In this document: positions 24,930-32,677 of the stretch, piece by piece
Layout of the letters: every line of letters starts with the position of its first letter
How positions within the stretch are numbered: position 1 is the stretch's first letter
Origin: Blautia coccoides
Lineage (GTDB): Bacteria > Bacillota > Clostridia > Lachnospirales > Lachnospiraceae
DNA length: 64,000 nt
Reading direction: 5' to 3'
Assembly (NCBI RefSeq): GCF_034355335.1
Contig: NZ_CP136422.1
Coordinates: forward strand, 871,001 to 935,000
Program-made: the position numbers and the translations under genes
Notes under the pieces: model-generated
What the model was told of the DNA's origin: nothing
Database searches by the model: none
What the model saw: the letters and a program-made list of their open reading frames with translations, nothing else

Positions 24930-27900
24930 TTGCTGAGAAAGGAATGGAAGGGACTGGTCCACAATAAGCTTCTTTTAGTGGTTGTTGTGGCTATTGTTTT
25001 GATTCCAACGATTTATACTACACTTTTTTTGGGGTCAATGTGGGACCCCTATGGAAATTTGGATAAGCTGCCAGTGGCGGTAGTGAATGAAGACAAAGCG
25101 GTTTCATATAATGACAGGGAATTAAATGTGGGGGAGGAGCTGACAGATAAGCTCAGAGAAGAAGAATCGCTTTGCTTTAATTTTGTGGATGCAGAGACAG
25201 CAGAGAGAGGGCTCAGGAACGGAACCTATTATATGGTGATCACGATCCCGGAGGATTTTTCCGCAAATGCTGCTACGGTGATGGATGAGAAGCCTGAGAA
25301 GATGGAGCTTGCGTATCAGACGAATCCGGGTACCAATTATATCGCGTCCAAGATGAGTGAGACGGCTATGGAGAAGGTGAAAAACAGTGTGGCGGAGGAA
25401 GTGACAAAGACTTATACCCAGGCTGTGTTTGACCAGATCGCTGAGGTGGGGGACGGGATGCAGGAGGCTGCTGATGGCTCCAGGGATCTGAAGGATGGTG
25501 TAAATAAGATTTCAGACGGGAACCGGACCATTACAGATAATCTTGAGACCTTGGCGGACAGTTCCCTAACCTTTCGGGAAGGAAGTGACACCCTGCGTGT
25601 GGGGCTGAAAGCCTATGTGGACGGCGTGAGTACAGTCAAGGATGGCGCCGGCCAGTTGGATTCCGGTGCGGCTGAGCTGAAGGACGGTGCGGCGGCAGCG
25701 GTATCAGGTGTAAATGAGCTTTCTGACGGTACCGGTACCTTGGTGTCGGGAGCAGAGGAACTGAAGAGCGGAGCGGGAACACTGCATGCGGGGCTTTCAA
25801 AACTGGATGGACAGATACCTGCGCTGAGAGGCGGAGTGGATCAGCTTGTGCAGGGTACAGGGGCACTGGCAGGGGGAGCGACGCAGTTGCAAACAGGAGG
25901 TACGTCCCTGAAAGTGGGGGTATCCAATGCAGATGCAGCCATGGCAGAGCTTTGCGGAGGATTGGAAACACTTCGTCAGAGTACAGAGACACTGCCGGAT
26001 GCGGCAGAACAGCTCCATAAAGGCGCAGGGGCTCTTGTTGAGGGGACAGAAGTGTTAGAGGCCGGAAGCGGAGATCTGAAGACAGGAATAGGAATGCTGA
26101 AGGCCGGTATGGAGACTGTCAACGGGGAAGACGGAGCCAATTCCCAGCAGTTGGCAGATGGTGTATCCGCACTGAACCAGGGGCTGGACCAGCTTTACAC
26201 TATGCTGACAACAGGCAAAGAAGGGGGAGGCAGTGCACAGAATTCAGGGGAAGCGGCTGCTGCACAGTCAAAAGTGGATGTATCAGATGCAAAGGCGGCT
26301 TTGGAAACACTGTATGGGGTGAGAGATGGACTGCAGGGAAAAGCCGGGGATCTGGAGGCCTCTGTGGATGCCCTTGGCAGTGTGGATCCGGTATCTGCTG
26401 ATGGACTGGAGGCTGCCCTTGAGGAAGCTGTGGCCTCTGGTGATATAGGCCAGGCAGCAGCAATTGCTGACCAGGCCATAGCTGTGGCAAAGGAAAATGA
26501 AAACGCCGTATATGAGGGCAACAGCCGCCTGGAAAGTGCGGCGGCTCAGCTCAGAGAGAGCAGCAGTGCTGTGAGAGAAGCCGGGGAATCTGTCTCGGCG
26601 GCGGCAGACGCGGCAGTTCAAGGACTTGACAGTATTGACGGGCAGATCATGTCCGGTGCAGAGAACCTCCAGCCATCTGCCGCGGATGCGCAGGTGATGG
26701 AACAGGTAGTGAATGCGGTAGGCCGACTGCGTGACAGCAGTGAACTGCTTGCGGAGAAAACGGCTGCATACACCGGAGGCGTAAAAGCGGCTGCAGAGAA
26801 GATGGCAGCACTGGAGACAGGAGCTGAGGCACTGCATTCCGGGGCCACTCAGGCAAAGGCAGGTGCTGAAAAGCTGGAAGCGGGAACAGATGGACTGAGT
26901 CAGAAAACTCCGTTTTTGAAGGCAGGAATAGAGCAGGCGGCAGCAGCAGGCGGACAATTCAGGACAGAAGCAATGAAGCCGCTCCTGAACGGCGCAGACA
27001 GTCTTCTGGATGGCATCACCGGTGTAAGTGACGGTGCAGGCCGGGTAAAGGAAGGTGCCCAAACGCTGCAGGGCAAGGTGCCGGAACTGGCAGAGGGCGT
27101 CAGTCAGCTTGACCAGGGAGCCGGCAGCCTGGATGACGGTGCAGGAACCCTGTCGGACGGAGCAAAACGTCTGGATGACGGAGCAAAAGCGCTTCTTGCG
27201 GGAAGCGGTCAACTCTATGACGGAGCCGCGCAGTTGAAGGATGGGACCGGTTCTCTGGTTTCAGGAACCGGTGAGCTTACGGCAAATAACAGTACTCTGC
27301 TGGATGGAGCTTCTCAGTTAAGTGAAGGAGCAGGGCAGATCCAGAAGGGGGCCGGTCAGCTCAGAGATGGAAGCGCAGAGCTGGGGGACGGCATTCTCCA
27401 GGCTGCTGACGGTTCCCATACGCTCAGTACCAGCCTTCTGGATGGGGCAGAACAGGTGAAAAATACAAAGACTACAGATAACACAGTGGAAATGTTTGCC
27501 GCTCCAGTTGAGACAAATGAAACCATGATAACCACAGTGGAGAATAACGGGCATGCTATGGCCCCCTATATGATGAGTGTGGGATTATGGGTGGGATGTA
27601 TTGCATTCAGCCTGATGTACCCGCTGACGAAATACAAAGGGAAATTAAAATCAGGATTTTCCTGGTGGCTCAGCAAGGCATCTGTGCTTTATGCCATAGC
27701 AGTCCTGCAGGCTGTTGCCATGGTACTGCTTCTTCATGTATTTGACGGATTTGATCCCATAGAGATGGGCAGGACCATGGGATTTGCGTGTCTGGCCAGT
27801 GTGGCATTTATGTCAGTGATGTATTTCTTTACTAATTTTATCGGCAAGGTGGGAAGCTTCCTGATGCTGGTATTTATGGTAGTCCAGCTTGCCGGGTCTG

Positions 27901-28157
27901 TGGGTACTTATCCGCTGGAGATTTCAGGCTCCTTTGTGCCGTATCTTCATAAATGGGTGCCGTTCACATACTCGGTGGAAGCTTTCAGAAGTACGATCTC
28001 AGGAGGAGAGAGTATTCAGAACGCAGTGATATTTATGATCATTCTTTGTGTGGTATTTACCGGGCTTACTCTGATAGAGTTTCAGCTCCGTGCAAGGAAG
28101 ATCAAATCCGGAAAACATATTCTGGCAGATTGGCTGGAGGAAAAAGGTCTGGCATAA
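24930..28157 (+). CDS. YhgE/Pip-domain membrane protein with long repeat region
   Basis: This 1075-residue protein starts with TTG 24930 after AAGGGG. One transmembrane helix (about 15-35, VVVAIVLIPTIYTTLFL) leads to the conserved YhgE N-terminal domain (GSMWDPYGNLDKLPVAVVNED). About 700 residues then form a coiled-coil rod of repeats such as LKDGAAAAVSG, LSDGTGTLVSG, LDDGAGTLSDG and LYDGAAQLKDG (pattern L-x-D-G-x-x-x-L). The end carries about five transmembrane helices of ABC-2 type (from MMSVGLWVGCIAFSLMYPL). Relatives include the phage-infection protein Pip and ESX/type VII-associated YueB. Most family members are 700-900 residues, so the rod is long here. The TetR gene opposite is the likely repressor. 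Confidence 0.93.
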   Translation: MLRKEWKGLVHNKLLLVVVVAIVLIPTIYTTLFLGSMWDPYGNLDKLPVAVVNEDKAVSYNDRELNVGEELTDKLREEESLCFNFVDAETAERGLRNGTYYMVITIPEDFSANAATVMDEKPEKMELAYQTNPGTNYIASKMSETAMEKVKNSVAEEVTKTYTQAVFDQIAEVGDGMQEAADGSRDLKDGVNKISDGNRTITDNLETLADSSLTFREGSDTLRVGLKAYVDGVSTVKDGAGQLDSGAAELKDGAAAAVSGVNELSDGTGTLVSGAEELKSGAGTLHAGLSKLDGQIPALRGGVDQLVQGTGALAGGATQLQTGGTSLKVGVSNADAAMAELCGGLETLRQSTETLPDAAEQLHKGAGALVEGTEVLEAGSGDLKTGIGMLKAGMETVNGEDGANSQQLADGVSALNQGLDQLYTMLTTGKEGGGSAQNSGEAAAAQSKVDVSDAKAALETLYGVRDGLQGKAGDLEASVDALGSVDPVSADGLEAALEEAVASGDIGQAAAIADQAIAVAKENENAVYEGNSRLESAAAQLRESSSAVREAGESVSAAADAAVQGLDSIDGQIMSGAENLQPSAADAQVMEQVVNAVGRLRDSSELLAEKTAAYTGGVKAAAEKMAALETGAEALHSGATQAKAGAEKLEAGTDGLSQKTPFLKAGIEQAAAAGGQFRTEAMKPLLNGADSLLDGITGVSDGAGRVKEGAQTLQGKVPELAEGVSQLDQGAGSLDDGAGTLSDGAKRLDDGAKALLAGSGQLYDGAAQLKDGTGSLVSGTGELTANNSTLLDGASQLSEGAGQIQKGAGQLRDGSAELGDGILQAADGSHTLSTSLLDGAEQVKNTKTTDNTVEMFAAPVETNETMITTVENNGHAMAPYMMSVGLWVGCIAFSLMYPLTKYKGKLKSGFSWWLSKASVLYAIAVLQAVAMVLLLHVFDGFDPIEMGRTMGFACLASVAFMSVMYFFTNFIGKVGSFLMLVFMVVQLAGSVGTYPLEISGSFVPYLHKWVPFTYSVEAFRSTISGGESIQNAVIFMIILCVVFTGLTLIEFQLRARKIKSGKHILADWLEEKGLA

Positions 28158-28158
28158 T

Positions 28159-28210
28159 AAAAAGATCACGGGAAACCGCAGGTAATTCAGCGGGATTCCG
28201 TGATCTTTTT
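28159..28210. terminator. Bidirectional terminator between yhgE and plsC
   Basis: AAAAAGATCACGG pairs with CCGTGATCTTTTT. A- and T-runs on both sides suit the two convergent genes. Confidence 0.85.
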
Positions 28211-28945
28211 ATGCATGGAATAAAAACAGCGCTCCTGAAGGTCCTTTATCTGCTGCCGTTTGGGCAGGGCAGGGTCAGGCCAGAGCGGCGGAAGGATGTG
28301 CAGATGCAGACAAGGCTTTCGTTTGTAAATCCGGCGGATGCCTGTGGGACTGTGGAAGGTTATCACCATGGGAAGTACAGGAACCTGGTTTTCCTCTGCC
28401 AGATAAAAAGCGCCTCTTCGGAAAGGACGGAGCCCCCGGCAGTAAGGGAGAAGGATTCCCTCCGGATATATCTGTACACAGGCACCTTTTTTCAGCGCTT
28501 TTCCCATCTCGGAAAACATTTCCGCAGTGGTCTGTACATCTGTCGGCAGGGGGACACCTCCCAGAATACGGATCAAGTGCCGTACGAGAGGGATTTTAAA
28601 GTTGGATGCCAGGGTGATGAAATAGGTGCGCTCTTTCCAGAGAGCCTGCTCCACTAAAGTGCAGTCCAGTACGTGAACATGATTGCAGACAGTGACCGCA
28701 CCGGTATTTTTAAGACGGCGCAGGTTTTTCCAGCCGTCAATGCGGGAACCCAGCACAATGCGGTCAAATATTGAAAGGACAGGCACCGCGACCGTTTTTA
28801 GGAGGGAGGAGGTAAGGCGGGAGATGGGATTGGTGCGCCGGTAATCATAGCCTTTTTTTACTTCAAAAGAAAAAGGCTGCCACAGGTGAAGAACATGCTC
28901 ATCCTCTTTCAAGATTTTGTTTGATCCGGTCTTTTTTTCCGGCAA
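28187..28945 (-). CDS. plsC: Lysophospholipid (1-acylglycerol-3-phosphate) acyltransferase
   Basis: The 252-residue protein has the acyltransferase motifs in order: NHVHVLD, the H-x4-D catalytic pair (H89, D94); the FKIPLVRHLIRILGGVPL block; and YPEG (PEG 161-163). A hydrophobic helix lies at about 45-65. It would add the second acyl chain in phosphatidic acid synthesis at the membrane. The start overlaps the end of the upstream glycosyltransferase by 37 bp, so the two are translated from one message. Next to a glycosyltransferase it could instead serve a glycolipid branch (inference). Confidence 0.9.
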   Translation of the reverse strand: MPEKKTGSNKILKEDEHVLHLWQPFSFEVKKGYDYRRTNPISRLTSSLLKTVAVPVLSIFDRIVLGSRIDGWKNLRRLKNTGAVTVCNHVHVLDCTLVEQALWKERTYFITLASNFKIPLVRHLIRILGGVPLPTDVQTTAEMFSEMGKALKKGACVQIYPEGILLPYCRGLRPFRRGAFYLAEENQVPVLPMVITFHSPTGIRRIYKRKPCLHLHILPPLWPDPALPKRQQIKDLQERCFYSMHKKITESR

Positions 28946-30108
28946 ATGAAACGCCTCCTTTTTCCTTTATGCTCTTCCATCTCCTGTTGGAACATTTCCT
29001 CTGCCTGGCGGACGCAGTTTTCGAGAGCATATTTTTTGCCAAGCTCACTGTATCTGTGCTCCATGATCTTCCGCTCATGCTCATGCTCGATCCAGTAGTC
29101 AATCTTAGCAGCCAGGTCATCGCTGTCACCTGCTCTGAAGAGGCTTCGTTCATCCAGCGCAAACTGTGGTGTGGCGGATTTGCGGCTGTTGGCGATGACA
29201 GGCACCAGACCGCCGGCAAATGCTTCCATACAAGACATGGCTTCTATCTCCACGTCCGCGGCATGTACGTACAGATCACTCATGGAAATCAGCTCCAGCA
29301 AATGATTCTTCGGAAAAAAGTGTATCTGTATGGGATTGGTCAGATGTTCTTTTTCTGCCAGCTTCAGCAGGGCGTCCTTTCGGGGGCCTTTACCTGCCAG
29401 GACGAGCTGGATCTGATCTGCGTACCGGGAACGGGACACAGCTTTTATCAGTACATCCTGCCGTTTCTCAATGGAGAGACGTCCAACCATGAGCACCACA
29501 AATTTTCCCTCCAGAGCTTTGGCTTTGGGGGATTTGCGGTATACAAAATCCGGGTCAATGCCGTTGGAAATCACATGGAGCTGTGAGTGATAACCACGGG
29601 AGCTGAGTTCGCCGGCAATAAAATTGCTGGGACAGTGGATATGACGGCAGTAGCGGTAGATATAAAAATGGAACCAGTGATAAATGGCATCATTCACAAG
29701 ATCAGCTCTGCTCAGATGGATGGAGGAGGTAATATTCTCAGGCTGCACGTGAAAGGCACCTGTAAAGGGCACACCATAGAGACGGGCCATTTTTATGGTT
29801 ACATGGGAAAGGGCGAAAGGCGAGAGGATGTGTACCAGATCGGCCCACATAAGGGCATCGCGAATGGTTTTCCTGTTCACTTTTGCAAATATCATTCCCT
29901 GAGAGGTGATCAGGCTGTCAAATATGGGGATGGTGAGCTTTTTCATGGCATAGGCATATTCTCCGTCCGCGTCTGCAGGTTCTCTGCTGTACCCCATCAT
30001 ACGGACCTCATGCCCGTGTTCTCTTAAGATCCGTGCGAATCGCTGACTGGAGATCGTCATGCCGTTGTTTGCCAGACAGAATTGTTCTGTTACCAATAAT
30101 ATTTTCAT
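28909..30108 (-). CDS. GT4-family glycosyltransferase (lipid-glycosyltransferase-like)
   Basis: The 399-residue GT-B protein has the N-terminal MKILLVTEQFCLANNGMTIS, a central VISNGIDPDFV, then VLMVGRLSIEKRQDVLIKAV and LAGKGPR. The C-terminal donor-site region is MSDLYVHAADVEIEAMSCMEAFAGG, where the E-x7-E motif of GT4 enzymes is expected. The very basic tail (KGKRRRFICRKKRP) could touch acidic lipids. Similarity is to glucosyl-diacylglycerol synthases and related GT4 enzymes; overlap with plsC supports a membrane glycolipid role. Sugar donor and acceptor are not certain. It follows a DtxR-type regulator by 17 bp, in the same operon. Confidence 0.85.
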   Translation of the reverse strand: MKILLVTEQFCLANNGMTISSQRFARILREHGHEVRMMGYSREPADADGEYAYAMKKLTIPIFDSLITSQGMIFAKVNRKTIRDALMWADLVHILSPFALSHVTIKMARLYGVPFTGAFHVQPENITSSIHLSRADLVNDAIYHWFHFYIYRYCRHIHCPSNFIAGELSSRGYHSQLHVISNGIDPDFVYRKSPKAKALEGKFVVLMVGRLSIEKRQDVLIKAVSRSRYADQIQLVLAGKGPRKDALLKLAEKEHLTNPIQIHFFPKNHLLELISMSDLYVHAADVEIEAMSCMEAFAGGLVPVIANSRKSATPQFALDERSLFRAGDSDDLAAKIDYWIEHEHERKIMEHRYSELGKKYALENCVRQAEEMFQQEMEEHKGKRRRFICRKKRPDQTKS

Positions 30109-30125
30109 ATCAAATAAAACGCTTT

Positions 30126-30500
30126 CTATTCCTTATTGACACCGTGAGTATGTCTTTTGATGGCATCAAAACTCTCGGCGCTTATGACATGTTCCATACG
30201 GCAGGCATCCTCGGCTGCTGTTTTGGGGTCAACGCCCAGGCGTATCAGCCAGCCGGAGAGGAGCTGGTGGCGTTCATATATTTTTTCTGCGATTTTCCGG
30301 CCTTCCGGTGTAAGTGTGATAAATCCCTCGGAGTCAACTTCGATATAGCCGTTGATTCTGAGATTTTTCATGGCAACGCTGACACTGGGCTTGGAGAAGT
30401 CCAGTTCATTGGCAATATCAATGGAGCGCACATGGGATTTCCTTTTCCCGATCACGAGAATAGTTTCCAGATAGTTTTCTGCGGATTCTTGTATTTTCAA
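30126..30500 (-). CDS. DtxR/MntR-family metal-dependent regulator
   Basis: The protein (124 residues from TTG 30498-30500) begins KIQESAENYLETILVIGKRK and has the DtxR winged helix (VRSIDIANELDFSKPSVSVA, MKNLRINGYIEVD). A metal-binding dimerisation domain follows with EKIYERHQLLSGWL and AEDACRMEHVIS. The E-x2-H and C-x3-E-H arrangement is that of MntR/IdeR-like sensors of Mn2+ or Fe2+. I take TTG 30500 as the start because AGGAAGGG lies 8 nt upstream; GTG at 30509 would be too close to it. A dyad at 30531-30546 and another around the -10 region are candidate operators. It heads the operon with GT4 and plsC. Confidence 0.88.
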   Translation of the reverse strand: MKIQESAENYLETILVIGKRKSHVRSIDIANELDFSKPSVSVAMKNLRINGYIEVDSEGFITLTPEGRKIAEKIYERHQLLSGWLIRLGVDPKTAAEDACRMEHVISAESFDAIKRHTHGVNKE

Positions 30501-30530
30501 AATCAACACCCTTCCTCTTCATTTGATTTA

Positions 30531-30587
30531 GGACAAAGGATTGTCCGAATGACTGTGCTGAAAAGTATAAATGCATTTTTCAGCACA
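30531..30587 (-). promoter_or_regulatory. Promoter/operator region of the DtxR-type regulator
   Basis: Two dyads lie here. GGACAA-AGGA-TTGTCC is at 30531-30546. TGTGCTGAAAA (30554-30564) with TTTTCAGCACA (30577-30587) frames a possible -10 box (TATACT on the minus strand, 30564-30569). Either could bind the regulator. Confidence 0.45.
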
Positions 30588-30634
30588 CATAAGTATTTAC
30601 AGCATAACATAGATTGAAAAGAAGTTCAAATATT

Positions 30635-30675
30635 ACTGTTTACAGTCCCGGAAGAGGCGAAGTCCTGTGAATAGT
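30635..30675. repeat. Short inverted repeat related to the MITE ends
   Basis: ACTGTTTACAG (30635-30645) and CTGTGAATAGT (30665-30675) are inverted copies with two mismatches around a 19-bp centre. They resemble the ends of the element at 1024-1180. As there, a tRNA promoter follows. Confidence 0.4.
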
Positions 30676-30714
30676 AACGGCAAAATTTCCTTGAAAAAAA
30701 TTGTAAAAAATGTC

Positions 30715-30743
30715 TTGACAATTGGAACAATTTATTATATGAT
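30715..30743 (+). promoter_or_regulatory. Promoter for the two tRNA-Gly genes
   Basis: TTGACA (30715-30720) and TATGAT (30738-30743) are separated by 17 bp. Confidence 0.85.
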
Positions 30744-30785
30744 AAATAACGTCTTAAGGACAGACACACAACAACAGAATAACCT

Positions 30786-30856
30786 GCGGGTGTAGTTCAG
30801 TGGTAGAACACCAGCCTTCCAAGCTGGATATGTGGGTTCGATTCCCATCACCCGCT
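30786..30856 (+). tRNA. tRNA-Gly (anticodon TCC)
   Basis: The 71-nt cloverleaf has acceptor GCGGGTG/CACCCGC, a TAGTTCAG D-arm, anticodon loop CTTCCAA (TCC) within CCAG/CTGG, and GGTTCGATT. CCA is not encoded. Confidence 0.97.
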
Positions 30857-30861
30857 CTTAT

Positions 30862-30934
30862 GCGCGAGTGGCTCAGTTGGTGGAGCGCGACCTTGCCAAG
30901 GTCGAGGCCGCGGGTTCGAGTCCCGTCTCGCGCT
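30862..30934 (+). tRNA. tRNA-Gly (anticodon GCC)
   Basis: The 73-nt cloverleaf has acceptor GCGCGAG/CTCGCGC, TGGCTCAG, anticodon stem GACCT/AGGTC with loop TGCCA (GCC), and GGTTCGAGT. It lies 5 nt after the TCC isoacceptor, on one transcript. A weak hairpin with a T-run at about 30949-30980 may end it. Confidence 0.96.
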
Positions 30935-31039
30935 CTTTTTATTTGACGAGAAGGCATGTAAGAGTGTCTTCTTTTTTTGTTGTGTTTTTGGGGCTGTTCA
31001 GCAGGTCTGTCCAGTTATAATTTAAATTGCAGGAACTAT

Positions 31040-31067
31040 TTGACAAATTGCGAAAATTCAGGATAAT
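31040..31067 (+). promoter_or_regulatory. Promoter probably belonging to putP, now left of the IS110 element
   Basis: TTGACA (31040-31045) and GATAAT (31062-31067) are separated by 16 bp. The next rightward gene is putP at 32678, beyond the IS element. The promoter lies about 20 bp from the inferred left end of the IS. Confidence 0.55.
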
Positions 31068-31240
31068 AGAACTATAGAAAAAGACTAACTATTAAAGAAA
31101 GTCAATAAATAGTTTCAAAAACAGAGATGTTTTGAGTATAGTGGCGATGACTTATTCATCGCAATCAGTACCTTGAAAATTGCATGACAAATAGAGCATC
31201 GAGTATGATGCTCTGACAAGAAGATATGATGTTGGAAGAA

Positions 31241-32416
31241 TTAGATTGCTTTTTGGTATTGCTGTCCAGTGCGTTCGAGATGATAAATTAGCCGAACTAG
31301 TTTCTTGGTCGCGTGAGACATTGCAACATAGTAATGCTTGCCTTCAGCTCGTTTCTTGGCAAGATAAGCCTTGTAGGTTGGATCCCATAGACAAACATAT
31401 GCGGTTGCATTAAACAGAGCATATCTAAGGTATCTAGAACCACGTTTTTCCATTCTGGCATAACAGTTATCTAACTGGCCGGATTGATAGGTAGAAGGCG
31501 ACATTCCTGCATAAGCAAGGATCTTATCTGGAGAGTCGAATTGGCTAAAGTCACCTATTTCAGCAATAATCATGGCACCCATTCGATAGCTGATTCCAGG
31601 AATGCTAAGGATTGGAGAATTGATTTCATCCATGATGACTTTAATCTCGTTTTCAATCTCTTCGATTTCAGAATCTAGCTCTCTAATGAGCTTAATGGTG
31701 TGCTTTAATTCAAGCGATTTAGCTGGCATATTTGAACCGATAGAGGTTCTTGCAGCCTCTCTAAAAGCGATAGAGGTTTCTTTTGTGTAGTGGCCTTTAG
31801 ATGCGGTTTCAAGAAGATTTGAAAGTCTTGTGAGATGTGCATTAGCTACCTGTTTTGCACCAGGAAATTCGTAGAGTAACTCATAAACAGAATTCTGATG
31901 AAGTGTTGGAACAAGCTTTTCTAACTCAGGGAAAAGGATACATACAAGACGGGATATAGATGTTTTAAGCTTCGCGCGTTCTTTAACTTTATCAAAACGA
32001 TAGCGAGTAAGTGACTTAAGCTCTTCGTTGTGATACGATGTGTCTGAGTAGGACTTTAAGTTCACGTCAGACATTAGCATAGAAGCAATTGTATGGGCAT
32101 CAACTTTATCCGTTTTCGTCTGTCTAAGGCTTAGACTTTTTCTGTACAGATTAGTATGTAACGGGTTGATAACAAAGGTGGCCAGACCTTTATCAAGCAG
32201 ATATCCGAGAAGATTGTAACTATAGTGTCCAGTGGCTTCTAGGCCTACTTTTACTTTAGAAGCATCTTCCATAACGGATTCTATTTTCTGATAAAGCTCG
32301 TCGAACCCATCGAGATTGTTTTTGATGGTAAAAGCCTTGAAAAGGACTTCGCCATCAGAGTTTGTGATAAAGCAATCATGCTTATCTTTTGCGACATCAA
32401 TTCCTACGTAAATCAT
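31241..32416 (-). CDS. IS110-family DEDD transposase/recombinase
   Basis: The 391-residue protein has the N-terminal DEDD (RuvC-like) domain with YVGIDVAKDKHDCF (first Asp), VGLEATGHYSY (Glu) and QTKTDKVDAHTIA (Asp pair). The C-terminal transposase_20 domain has ILSIPGISYRMGAMIIAEIGD, FDSPDKILAYAGMSPS, and the invariant serine region SRYLRYALFNAT. This is a full-length IS110 recombinase. ATG 32414-32416 follows AGGAGG by 7 nt. Enzymes of this family act with a non-coding RNA from the element's end. Codon use is AT-richer than the neighbours, as expected for a recent arrival. Confidence 0.95.
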   Translation of the reverse strand: MIYVGIDVAKDKHDCFITNSDGEVLFKAFTIKNNLDGFDELYQKIESVMEDASKVKVGLEATGHYSYNLLGYLLDKGLATFVINPLHTNLYRKSLSLRQTKTDKVDAHTIASMLMSDVNLKSYSDTSYHNEELKSLTRYRFDKVKERAKLKTSISRLVCILFPELEKLVPTLHQNSVYELLYEFPGAKQVANAHLTRLSNLLETASKGHYTKETSIAFREAARTSIGSNMPAKSLELKHTIKLIRELDSEIEEIENEIKVIMDEINSPILSIPGISYRMGAMIIAEIGDFSQFDSPDKILAYAGMSPSTYQSGQLDNCYARMEKRGSRYLRYALFNATAYVCLWDPTYKAYLAKKRAEGKHYYVAMSHATKKLVRLIYHLERTGQQYQKAI

Positions 32417-32441
32417 ATAGGACCTCCTGATATAAAGTATT

Positions 32442-32601
32442 GATACTGTCTTAAGATCCACAGGGCTCCTTGCAATCGTAACCTACTTCTTGATAAACCG
32501 TCATGCGGTAACTAACTGATTAACAAATAAACAAAGAGACTGTGGTTGGAGCCTTTTTTAAACCATCAAGTGGTAGGAGGTGATAACCAATCCACAGTAT
32601 C
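32442..32601 (-). ncRNA. Candidate bridge RNA region of the IS110 element
   Basis: The 5' non-coding end of the transposase gene is structured. GATACTGT (32442-32449) pairs perfectly with ACAGTATC (32594-32601), closing a domain of about 160 nt. Inside, CTGTGGTTGG (32540-32549) can pair with CCAATCCACAG (32587-32597), leaving a loop of about 37 nt, and ACCG/CGGT forms a further hairpin near 32497-32511. IS110-group elements such as IS621 encode a bridge RNA of about 177 nt in this position. The stems are visible; the RNA itself is an inference. Confidence 0.4.
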
Positions 32602-32677
32602 TTAAAATAGCATAGTCAAACCTGTAGAAAAGGTAAAGAAAGACTATGACTTTATATAATAGTAGGAGGATAAAGGG

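Larger units (their letters stand above)
31085..32644 (-). mobile_element. IS110-family insertion sequence (ends approximate)
   Basis: One IS110 transposase gene lies between about 155 bp of non-coding DNA on its 3' side and about 225 bp on its 5' side. The block is clearly more AT-rich than its surroundings. I place the ends where AAAGACT occurs on both sides (31081-31087 around AAAGACTAAC; 32639-32645 around AAAGACTATG). That is consistent with the very short core used by IS110 enzymes and the lack of long terminal inverted repeats. The exact ends cannot be fixed without an empty site. Three perfect small hairpins (about 31111-31206) lie in the left flank. Confidence 0.75.

Noticed and set aside
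26283..27212. 309-aa minus-strand frame inside the YhgE gene
   Set aside because: It mirrors the repeat-rich coding strand (Cys, Ser, Leu-rich shadow) and has no start signal.
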